Assembly: GCA_018372435.1 (NCBI GenBank)
Contig: JAHAJA010000034.1
Coordinates: 1-45,051 of the forward strand
Reading direction: 5' to 3'
Origin: Clostridiales bacterium
GTDB lineage: Bacteria; Bacillota; Clostridia; Lachnospirales; Lachnospiraceae
Length of the DNA stretch: 45,051 bases
This document shows, one piece after another, positions 1 through 6,469 of this stretch. Under the pieces are notes generated by a model. It saw only the letters and a list, made by a program, of their open reading frames with translations. It was not told the DNA's origin and did no database searches. A program made the translations under genes and the position numbers. Positions within the stretch are counted from its first letter, which is position 1; every line of letters starts with the position of its first letter.

Positions 1-161
1 TTTAAGGGAGGTAAGACTCTTTATTAAGTTTACCCCAAAATCAGCATAGAAACTAAATAAAAAAAGCTTGACTTTCCTTAGCAGGTTTGACAAAGAGCCA
101 TAAAATTTATATTTAATTTTTAAGAAGTGTAATCTTTCTCTCTTAAAATCGGTAAGTACAA

Positions 162-521
162 TTACATTAATACCCCTTTTTTCAAAAGAAACTGTTGCGC
201 TTTAGGCAAACTACTATATTCTAGCATATTTATATGACTTATATAAAAAGAATATATAATTTTTTTTGTTTCAATATCTATGTCATTTAAGATTTTACTC
301 TGATTTATATCAAAAGTATTACCATTAAAATATACTTCAATATATCTATTATCTGTAATTCCATTACAAAGTAATAAATCGAATACTACCTGCCCAATAA
401 ACTCTTGTTGTCTTAAATCATTTTCAATGTTATAAAGTTCATCTACTGGGTTTACGTATGAAGTAGCTATAACAACATATTTGTATTTCTGGTTAATATT
501 TAACAATTCATAGTCACTCAT
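162..521 (-). CDS. rnlB: RnlB-type antitoxin of an RnlAB toxin-antitoxin system
   Basis: This 119-residue protein resembles E. coli RnlB (about 123 residues), the antitoxin that binds and silences the RnlA RNase. Shared blocks read from memory of the family are a VVIATSYVNP segment near residues 16-25 (RnlB has a matching VVMATGFENP), an IEN/IET helix start, and a VFDLLLCNG block near 45-53 (RnlB: LFDLLCANG) followed by NR(Y/F). It starts 23 bases after the toxin stop, behind an AAAGGGTGA ribosome site, in the same toxin-then-antitoxin order as in E. coli. It has no membrane segment or signal peptide, so it should be cytoplasmic. The function is inferred from remembered sequence similarity plus position next to an RnlA-like gene; no alignment was run. 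Confidence 0.8.
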   Translation of the reverse strand: MSDYELLNINQKYKYVVIATSYVNPVDELYNIENDLRQQEFIGQVVFDLLLCNGITDNRYIEVYFNGNTFDINQSKILNDIDIETKKIIYSFYISHINMLEYSSLPKAQQFLLKKGVLM

Positions 522-544
522 ATTGTATCACCCTTTCTATATGA

Positions 545-1621
545 TTAATACCCAAGTTTATTATATGATTCTTCAAACAACTTCATTACATCATAAATTA
601 TTGTTTCGGCCTCATCCGGAGTATTTAAAACACGACTAGCACCTATTTGTTTTGTATGAAATAGATAGTTCCGATTTTTATTTAGATAATCGTAACACTC
701 TCCTAGTACGTTAATAGTATCTCCATGTGTAATTGAAATTATACTTGTGTCAAGTTCAAATTTCCCCAAATTTTTTTTGAACAAAGGAATATTCTTACGA
801 TTAACACTATCATATATTGAGAAACCTTGCTTATCATAAATAGTTACACTATTATGTTGAAAGATTTCTTTAATTCTGGCTTCAAGACCTTTTAATATTG
901 AAAATGCCCAAACAGAATAGTCTTTAGTAATAGGTTTGCAAATTAGCTGAGAAACAGAATCATGTATTAAATCTTGCTGCAAATCCTTTAAATTAGGATG
1001 TGATTTTGGAAGATTCTTAGCTATCACACTATCAATAATCATTTTATGTCCACAAATTGCAAGTGTTCCTTTCTGATCATGTATACTACTAATTGGAGAT
1101 AAAAAACACTTGATTTCAGCACTTAACTTAAGAAAAATTCCTTGAAATCTCATTCTACACGTTGTTGTATAATATGTCAATGTAATATTATCACCAATAT
1201 CACTAGTAAATTTATAAATTATACCATTACTTCCATTATCACTTTTATCTGCAAGACTTACTCCAGGAATTGATGAAAGATATTCAATCAGTAAGTCCAT
1301 TTGTTCTATGCTAATAAAACTTGAAAATTCTCCATGAGGAACGTTGTTAAATGGAATATTTTCTTTGATATATTCTACCAACTGCTTACTTTCTTCACCA
1401 CTTCCATCAGCAGAATATTCTTTTACTGTGATTGTATTGTCACTTCTATAAAAAACATCAATGCAAAAATTCATACTTTCTTTTTTAATTTTTATTCGAT
1501 GCGCATTATTGGCTGGATTTATTACTTTGTCCTCACAAAGCCAATCTGTACAACCGATATATTCATTAATTAAATTAAATAAATCTTCTTTATTTATATG
1601 TAATCCTTGTTTTTTAGCCAT
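545..1621 (-). CDS. rnlA: RnlA-type HEPN RNase toxin
   Basis: The protein has 358 residues; E. coli RnlA has 357. RnlA is an mRNA endonuclease that is released when T4 phage shuts off host transcription and so blocks phage growth. The C-terminal HEPN signature is clear: R317-NYLF-H322, matching the RnlA R-x4-H active site almost residue for residue, with E247 in a LKGLEARI helix where RnlA has its R..E pair (here the arginine is Lys244). Middle-domain blocks also match in register, such as IDVFYRSD near 54-61 and TTTCRMRFQG near 152-161. The start codon overlaps the end of the upstream RNase H gene by 8 bases, which suggests translational coupling. The family call is from memory and gene order. 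The R-to-K change at 244 is the one odd position. Confidence 0.85.
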   Translation of the reverse strand: MAKKQGLHINKEDLFNLINEYIGCTDWLCEDKVINPANNAHRIKIKKESMNFCIDVFYRSDNTITVKEYSADGSGEESKQLVEYIKENIPFNNVPHGEFSSFISIEQMDLLIEYLSSIPGVSLADKSDNGSNGIIYKFTSDIGDNITLTYYTTTCRMRFQGIFLKLSAEIKCFLSPISSIHDQKGTLAICGHKMIIDSVIAKNLPKSHPNLKDLQQDLIHDSVSQLICKPITKDYSVWAFSILKGLEARIKEIFQHNSVTIYDKQGFSIYDSVNRKNIPLFKKNLGKFELDTSIISITHGDTINVLGECYDYLNKNRNYLFHTKQIGASRVLNTPDEAETIIYDVMKLFEESYNKLGY

Positions 1622-2534
1622 TTATTTCGTCCCCCCTAATAATAAATTGGACTTTTTCATTTTCAGTATATACAACAATAACAAAACTAAGATTGTCTAT
1701 ATCAAAAAAACTTTTTAACCCTTCTATTTGAGATAATAATCTTTTTTTGTTTTTCCACAAGACTTTAAACTTGTTATATACGTCTTTTGAAGAAATAATT
1801 CTATTTCCTATGATATACATTCCCAAATCTAAAGATGATTTTGTCTTCTTTAATTCTTCTAAAATACTATCATATAACTTATCATATTCACGCATTTCAT
1901 TATCAAAATTATGTACATTAACTATATTGTTAGTTTCATTTTGGTATATTGCCTTCTTTGCTAAAGCATCGACTTCTTCATTATATTTGTTTCCCGAATG
2001 AGACTTAATCTTGATAAACCTAACATCAATAGCCTTTAGTACTTTATTCGAAAATTCAGAATAATGTTTTGTAAAAGGAAGATTGGCTTTCCATTCACCC
2101 GTTGCCCACATTTCAATTCCGCTATAATCATAGAATAAATCTATACTCTTTATTTTATTATTTAAAGCGTACTCCATTACATACATTGCAGCCTTCAATT
2201 CTCCTGCTACATTACGTAACTCAACTAAATCTTTATTACTTTCACCCTTAGAATATTCCATCTTTTTCCCTTTATGGAATATTATCGTAGCATAACTATA
2301 CCTTTTTAAGTTATCATCATAACTACCATCAATATATGCTGACAGTTCTGCTTTGCTATCACTAGAACCAGATTCGTTTTCATTACCATAAAGATATTTT
2401 TTAGCATCATTCATATTTGTAAACGATTTATATATGGCATTTGTATATCCGTGTACACTGTCTTTACAATCTTCCCACGATGTAAATATGCCAATTTTTC
2501 TTCCCTTTTTTACTGCATAAAATTTTGATGACAT
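1614..2534 (-). CDS. RNase HI-like protein with N-terminal hybrid-binding domain and C-terminal extension, in the rnlAB operon
   Basis: A 306-residue protein. Residues 4-50 form a caulimovirus viroplasmin / RNase H1 hybrid-binding domain (KFYAVKKGRKIGIFTSWEDC, then the KSF-N-DA-KYLYG end). Residues 62-196 are a type 1 RNase H domain with all four catalytic acids visible: D69 (YIDGSYDD), E112 (NVAGELKA), D136 (FYDYSG) and D189 (EEVDALAKKA). Residues 198-306 are an extra domain that I do not recognise. The enzyme should cut RNA in RNA-DNA hybrids. The unusual point is its place as first gene of the operon with RnlA and RnlB homologues: in E. coli the unlinked host RNase HI stimulates RnlA and takes part in its repression by RnlB. 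A GGAGGG site sits 5 bases before the ATG. Confidence 0.85.
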   Translation of the reverse strand: MSSKFYAVKKGRKIGIFTSWEDCKDSVHGYTNAIYKSFTNMNDAKKYLYGNENESGSSDSKAELSAYIDGSYDDNLKRYSYATIIFHKGKKMEYSKGESNKDLVELRNVAGELKAAMYVMEYALNNKIKSIDLFYDYSGIEMWATGEWKANLPFTKHYSEFSNKVLKAIDVRFIKIKSHSGNKYNEEVDALAKKAIYQNETNNIVNVHNFDNEMREYDKLYDSILEELKKTKSSLDLGMYIIGNRIISSKDVYNKFKVLWKNKKRLLSQIEGLKSFFDIDNLSFVIVVYTENEKVQFIIRGDEING

Positions 2535-2554
2535 TTTATCCCTCCTTTTACTAT

Positions 2555-2583
2555 ATTATAACACATTTCAATCTTTGTGTAAA
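2555..2583 (-). promoter_or_regulatory. Promoter of the rnh-rnlA-rnlB operon
   Basis: Read on the minus strand this is TTTACA, a 17-base spacer and TATAAT, with a TGn extension before the -10 box. The spacer is bounded by a small ACACA/TGTGT dyad (2561-2565 and 2576-2580), which could be an autoregulatory operator. A perfect ten-base palindrome ACATGCATGT lies further upstream at 2661-2670. Confidence 0.7.
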
Positions 2584-2707
2584 TTGACGATAAAAAATTA
2601 ACTAATAATCTATTAATTTATAACTTTTTTCTTCAATTCAACAAACATACTGCAAACTGCACATGCATGTAATTCGGGAACAAATCTTTCAAAATACATT
2701 TTATAAA

Positions 2708-2932
2708 CTATAATACTTTAATATTAATAGCTATTTGTCCTTTATTGTTGTTTGCAGGTGTAAACTCTAGTTTTGAATTATTTTGTACTTTATTTTGTTC
2801 ATACTTTCTGACTTCATTAATATGAAAAAAATACTTATTTCCATTAGATAATAAAAATCCAAATCCTCTGTCCGCATTATATTGTATTACAACACCTTCA
2901 TTTCGTGTATCCTTAGCTTCCTTAAGAAACAT
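2708..2932 (-). CDS. Cold-shock-domain protein, possibly the C-terminal part of a frameshifted TPR-CSD fusion
   Basis: A 74-residue reading frame. From residue 13 it is a single cold-shock (OB-fold) domain with RNP1-like GFGFLL at about 23-28 and RNP2-like YFFHI at about 34-38, followed by LEFTPANNNKGQIAINI, the usual CSD end. It should bind single-stranded RNA or DNA. It overlaps the end of the TPR gene by 46 bases in the -1 frame. No good ribosome site precedes its ATG: the bases before it are the A7 run and TTGAG. That makes independent initiation doubtful and supports production as a fusion (see the findings). It could also be a separate, translationally coupled protein. Confidence 0.7.
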   Translation of the reverse strand: MFLKEAKDTRNEGVVIQYNADRGFGFLLSNGNKYFFHINEVRKYEQNKVQNNSKLEFTPANNNKGQIAINIKVL

Positions 2933-3996
2933 CTCAATTTTTTTATGTTATCTTCGTAATAATCCAATTCATTAATCTTCTCGATTATTTTTGCTTTAAG
3001 TTGATCTGCTTCATTAAATGCTCTATCATATTTAGCCTGTTTTAAAATTGTTGCCTGTTCTACTTCCTCTAGTGCTTTTTTTAAAATCCCTACTTCATAA
3101 AATAATCTAGCTAACAAAAGCCTATTCAAATGGTTCTTTTTATTAATTTCCTTTGCTTTAATTGCTTGCTGTATGGCAGCTTTGTAATCTTCTTTTTTTA
3201 TATAAATTTCAGCCAACTGCCTATAAAGGTAATCTTTCTTTCTATGAGCAATGTGACTTTCTAATAGGCTTTTTGCAGTATCAATATCATCAAGAACTAA
3301 ATATATATCAATTTTTAACTCCTTAAAATAATATTTTGTATTTGGGGGTAAAATATTCAATGCTTCCTTGGGCTCGTTGATCGCGAGATATGCTTTAGAA
3401 AGTTGATATTTACAGTCGTCATCATTATTTTGTATTGATAGTGCTTCCTTAAAGCTAATAATAGCATCACTAATTCTATCCCTCTCCATTAACATTTTGC
3501 CCTTTTGAAAACATACGTCACCATAGATTTTTGCATTTTGTTTTTTTAATTTTTCATCATAGCTATTCCAGATATTGGTGCATTCTTCAAATTGTTTTAA
3601 TGCTTCCCAAAATTCATTTTTTTTGAGTATCATAAAATTTCCACATTCCTGTCTCAATGCATATCCAAGCCTATACTTTACTGCCAAATAATTAGGATAT
3701 AATTCTAAAGCCTTCATAAACCATTCAATTGATTTCTTCCAATCCTTTTGCATGTAATACTGGTATCCCATGCAATAAAACCATTTTGCAACCGAAGGCT
3801 TTCTTTTCGACATAATTTCATAGTAAACAATTGCATCTGAGAATAATTCTGCTCTTGACGCACACCATGCTAATTTTTCCAGGATTTTATCTTCTGTATT
3901 ATAACTATAAATTAAGAAGTATGTGTCGTATGCACTTTTCCATAATTTATCATTTTCATATTTTTCAGCAACTGCTAAAAGCTCTTCTTCATTCAT
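2887..3996 (-). CDS. Tetratricopeptide-repeat protein
   Basis: I place the start at the ATG at 3996 because AAAGGAG lies 6 bases before it; the frame stays open another 42 codons upstream, but that stretch contains the ribosome site and reads as non-coding. The 369-residue product is nearly all helical TPR pairs. Clear units include WFYCMGYQYYMQKDWKKSIE, then WFMKALELYP, YGDVCFQKGKMLMERDRISD, then AIISFKEAL, and LYRQLAEIYIKKEDYKAAIQ. TPR arrays bind partner proteins, but no enzyme domain is present and no partner is evident. The end runs into a cold-shock-domain frame through a slippery A AAA AAA heptamer at 2938-2944, so the in-frame stop at 2887 may be bypassed in part of the product. Position beside rnlAB hints at a defence role; that is a guess. 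Confidence 0.75.
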   Translation of the reverse strand: MNEEELLAVAEKYENDKLWKSAYDTYFLIYSYNTEDKILEKLAWCASRAELFSDAIVYYEIMSKRKPSVAKWFYCMGYQYYMQKDWKKSIEWFMKALELYPNYLAVKYRLGYALRQECGNFMILKKNEFWEALKQFEECTNIWNSYDEKLKKQNAKIYGDVCFQKGKMLMERDRISDAIISFKEALSIQNNDDDCKYQLSKAYLAINEPKEALNILPPNTKYYFKELKIDIYLVLDDIDTAKSLLESHIAHRKKDYLYRQLAEIYIKKEDYKAAIQQAIKAKEINKKNHLNRLLLARLFYEVGILKKALEEVEQATILKQAKYDRAFNEADQLKAKIIEKINELDYYEDNIKKLRCFLRKLRIHEMKVL

Positions 3997-4151
3997 AATG
4001 GACTCCTTTGATTTAAATTTATCCTTCTTGCTAATCGCATTAATATCGTTTAAATGAATTAATATGATTTGGGCATAGTATTTTGATGAAACTCCAAATA
4101 CTTTTTTAATACAATCCATTCATTCTCTTTCATTAGTTTAACAAACACATT

Positions 4152-4250
4152 TCATAACTTAAAATTTAATAGAGCCTTTTTTGCTTTCTCTAATAAGTAA
4201 TCCGCCGCTGGTATTTTCTTATCTACCAAAAGGTATAAAATTTTATTAAT
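4152..4250 (-). pseudogene. C-terminal relic of an unknown gene
   Basis: On the minus strand about 32 codons read with good coding character, including LLVDKKIPAADYLLEKAKKA, ending in TGA at 4152-4154. An in-frame TAG precedes it, and the neighbouring frame just upstream reads MYDYNKYN, as if a base was lost. I do not recognise the family. It may be chance, but amphipathic helix-like coding in an otherwise gene-free stretch suggests a decayed gene. Confidence 0.35.
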
Positions 4251-4316
4251 CTATTATACTTATTGTAATCATACATGATGTGTAATACAAGGAAAATATC
4301 TATTTCCTTATTTTTT

Positions 4317-4419
4317 TTACTTTTTACAGCTTTCCACTCTCCGTCTAATTAGTGTTTCTTCTTCCGCAGTCCTAAGTACCTCTGTCTCTACTTTTATTGC
4401 AACTAAAAATTCGTTACTT
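4317..4419 (-). pseudogene. Small relic or short ORF with helical, charged product
   Basis: The minus strand reads about 33 codons ending at TAA (4317-4319), with the core VAIKVETEVLRTAEEE and then LIRRRVESCKK. A GAGGAGAT ribosome-like site lies at 4422-4429, but no ATG, GTG or TTG sits at the right distance, so the start seems to have been lost. The amino-acid pattern is that of a real small protein. It lies just downstream of the repeat and palindrome cluster at 4443-4598, as small genes next to transfer origins do. The function is unknown. Confidence 0.4.
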
Positions 4420-4442
4420 TATCTCCTCTAGATAAGTGCCAT

Positions 4443-4598
4443 TGTGATAGCAAAAAGTGCACTCATTAAAATCACCGTACCAGACCAATATAATCTTAGA
4501 AAAAAAGTGATAGCATTTTGTACACTCACAACCCAAAAGTTACAGCAGAAAGTGCTATCACTTTAATAATTCAGAGGTTTTAGGGGATTTTCCCCTAA
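4443..4598. repeat. Cluster of GTGATAGC/AGTGCACT repeats next to a GGGGA-TTT-TCCCC dyad (possible oriT or mobile-element relic)
   Basis: Three related blocks are visible: GTGATAGCAAAAAGTGCACT (4444-4463), AGTGATAGCATTTTGTACAC plus T (4506-4526), and the inverted AGAAAGTGCTATCACTTT (4547-4564). The last two form a long inverted repeat. Immediately after comes a perfect dyad, TTAGGGGA-TTT-TCCCCTAA (4580-4598), followed by CAAGCTG. Iterated sites beside a strong GC hairpin are typical of transfer-origin or transposon-end regions. No relaxase or recombinase gene is present in the window, so this is at best a remnant. Confidence 0.45.
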
Positions 4599-4754
4599 CA
4601 AGCTGTTATAGAGACCAAAGCTGCCGCTGAATCGTATCTTGCACTGGAGCCCCTGAAATTTTACAAGAGTTTTTTCTTTTATTCTTAGCTTGAGTTAAGT
4701 TCAAAAAAAGACAATCTGTTTAAAATCTCCTTTGCTTTTGATTTTAATATTTAA

Positions 4755-5005
4755 TTACCACACACTATCATCATCCATAGCATCCGCCCACATCTGCATT
4801 TCCTCCTCAAGTGCCAACCTAACATACTCCATTGTATCATCAATCGCTAATGCAGCCAGTCAACCCTGTGAATTCATAGTGGTTCTAATTCCATCTTCCC
4901 ATTTCGCGCAATACAACCGTAATATATTCTGCTTCATACACGGCCACATCTATAAAGTTTTTTTGTTCATTATACATTGCATATTCTCTGCATCATAATC
5001 ATCCT
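4755..5005 (-). pseudogene. Frameshifted gene remnant of unknown function
   Basis: Two coding-like segments in different minus-strand frames follow one another. The first reads MYNEQKNFIDVAVYEAEYIT and continues VVLREMGRWN to a TAG near 4889. The second, in another frame, reads LAALAIDDTMEYVRLALEEE and continues MQMWADAMDDDSVW to TAA at 4755-4757. A third frame at the 5' end reads DDYDAENMQ after an AAAGGAT. The three together look like one protein of roughly 85 residues broken by at least two indels. Its acidic, helical C terminus gives no family. An overlapping plus-strand frame at 4732-4998 has serine- and isoleucine-rich content and is a shadow of this relic. Confidence 0.5.
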
Positions 5006-5221
5006 TTCTCTAAATCTCAAGTAGTATTAATAATTCCATTCTTCCATCTACATATAAAGAAAAACAAAAAGCAGCATGTCAAAGTCCCCCTCACAGACAA
5101 CTTCAAAACACACTGCTTTCACATACATTTCATGTACCGATTCCCATTTCACAGATTATTTTCTACAATCATTTTTCATCGTTACAATTCATTTAATTTT
5201 ACACATTACAGTCAAAAGACC

Positions 5222-5320
5222 TGACACCATTTGTCATTCTAAACCCAAGTGACACCACTTCATCAGATAGAATTTCTAACACCATTTTCACCCGTTTTGA
5301 CTCCAATATTGACACCTTTC
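5222..5320. repeat. Four spaced copies of (T)GACACC, possible IS21-like terminal repeats
   Basis: TGACACCATTT (5222), TGACACCACTT (5250), TAACACCATTT (5277) and TGACACCTTTC (5310) recur at intervals of 28, 27 and 33 bases. On the other strand they read GGTGTCA. Multiple repeats at this spacing resemble the transposase-binding repeats at the ends of IS21-type elements, but no istA or istB gene is in the window. The rest of 4999-5409 holds no gene that I can see, only a weak stem pairing AAAGCAG near 5069 with CTGCTTT near 5116. Confidence 0.4.
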
Positions 5321-5409
5321 AACTCCAAAACATACGATATTTTACGATAAGAAAAAACTCTTCTAAATCACCACAAACCGCTTAAAATCTAGGCTTTTAA
5401 CGCCCTTTC

Positions 5410-6315
5410 CTACAACTCAAACGGCGTAACCTGGTATACATAATAATTCAACCAATTCGTATACAACATATTCGAATGCCCTCTCCAAGAAAGAATTGGA
5501 CGCTTACTTGGATCATCATCTGGATAGTAGTTCTTAGGCTTGTCTATCTCGATGCCCTTCAGAGTATCTCTCTTGTACTCATTGTCAAGAGTAACACGGT
5601 CATATTCTGGGTGCCCCGTAATGAATATATGTTTACCATCTTTTGATATTACACTGAATACGCCTGCTTCTTCTGATTCCGCAAGGATTTCAAGATTTTC
5701 GCACTTTTCAATATCTTCTTTTCTCACATCCGTATATCTTGAGTGTGGGACATAGAAATAATCATCAAAGCCACGTACAAGTGGTTCCTTTCGATTACAT
5801 ACTTTGTGTTTGAATACACCTAATAATTTGTCATGTAATACATATTTATTAATTCCATAATGATAGTATAAGCCTGCTTGCGCCCCCCAACAGATGTGTA
5901 ATGTAGAGGTTACATTCGCCTTAGACCATTCCATAATTTCCGTAAGTTCATTCCAATAGATTACTTCTTCAAAATCTAACTGCTCTACTGGAGCACCTGT
6001 GATAATTAATCCATCAAAACGACGCTCTTTCACATCATCGAAGGTTTGATAGAATTTATCTAGATGGCTTGCTGCTGTGTTCTTACCCACATACGTTTTG
6101 GTAGTTAAGAACGTCACATCTAACTGTAATGGTGTATTGGATAAACTACGTAATAACTGTACTTCTGTATCTTCTTTTAATGGCATAAGATTAAGGATTG
6201 CAATTTGAAGAGGTCTAATATCTTGAGCTATTGCTCGATTCTCATCCATCATGAATATATTCTCATCCTCTAAGATTATCTTAGCAGGTAGATTTTTCTG
6301 TACTTTGATAGGCAT
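5410..6315 (-). CDS. metAA: Homoserine O-acetyltransferase (MetA family)
   Basis: The full-length 301-residue MetA enzyme acylates the hydroxyl of L-homoserine as the first committed step of methionine synthesis in the cytoplasm. The nucleophile C142 lies in HICWGAQAGLYYHYG, and the catalytic H235 and E237 lie in ITGHPEYD. Position 111, in GAPVEQLDFEEV, is glutamate. In this family Glu111 marks acetyl-CoA use and Gly111 marks succinyl-CoA use, so acetyl-homoserine is the expected product although the name HTS is often applied. A GAAGGAGGG ribosome site lies 7 bases before the ATG. The 154-base leader (6316-6469) shows no recognisable SAM riboswitch. It stands alone, with the gene-poor relic region downstream. 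Confidence 0.95.
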   Translation of the reverse strand: MPIKVQKNLPAKIILEDENIFMMDENRAIAQDIRPLQIAILNLMPLKEDTEVQLLRSLSNTPLQLDVTFLTTKTYVGKNTAASHLDKFYQTFDDVKERRFDGLIITGAPVEQLDFEEVIYWNELTEIMEWSKANVTSTLHICWGAQAGLYYHYGINKYVLHDKLLGVFKHKVCNRKEPLVRGFDDYFYVPHSRYTDVRKEDIEKCENLEILAESEEAGVFSVISKDGKHIFITGHPEYDRVTLDNEYKRDTLKGIEIDKPKNYYPDDDPSKRPILSWRGHSNMLYTNWLNYYVYQVTPFEL

Positions 6316-6469
6316 AATATACCCTCCTTCTGCAAATGCAGGTATAAAGATTCAAATTATTAACTGTGGTTTTCAGTATTTTATTAAAGAAAATATCTCG
6401 TTTTCACTCACAGTTACAACCACAATTCTAACACGATTACTTTCTAAAATCAACACAAGGAATATATTA

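Noticed and set aside
1..161. Possible gene or terminator after rnlB
   Set aside because: No frame with coding character and no stem-loop with a T-tract could be found.
3997..4119. N-terminal extension of the TPR protein
   Set aside because: A good ribosome site precedes the ATG at 3996 and falls inside the would-be extension.
4732..4998. Plus-strand open frame of 88 codons
   Set aside because: Its composition is shadow-like (serine, isoleucine), it lacks a ribosome site, and the minus strand here carries better coding signal in broken frames.
6316..6469. SAM riboswitch in the metA leader
   Set aside because: No conserved SAM-I type core or terminator/antiterminator pair is visible in the 154 bases; only a short CTGC/GCAG hairpin near the ribosome site and a weak AACTGTG/CACAGTT pairing.
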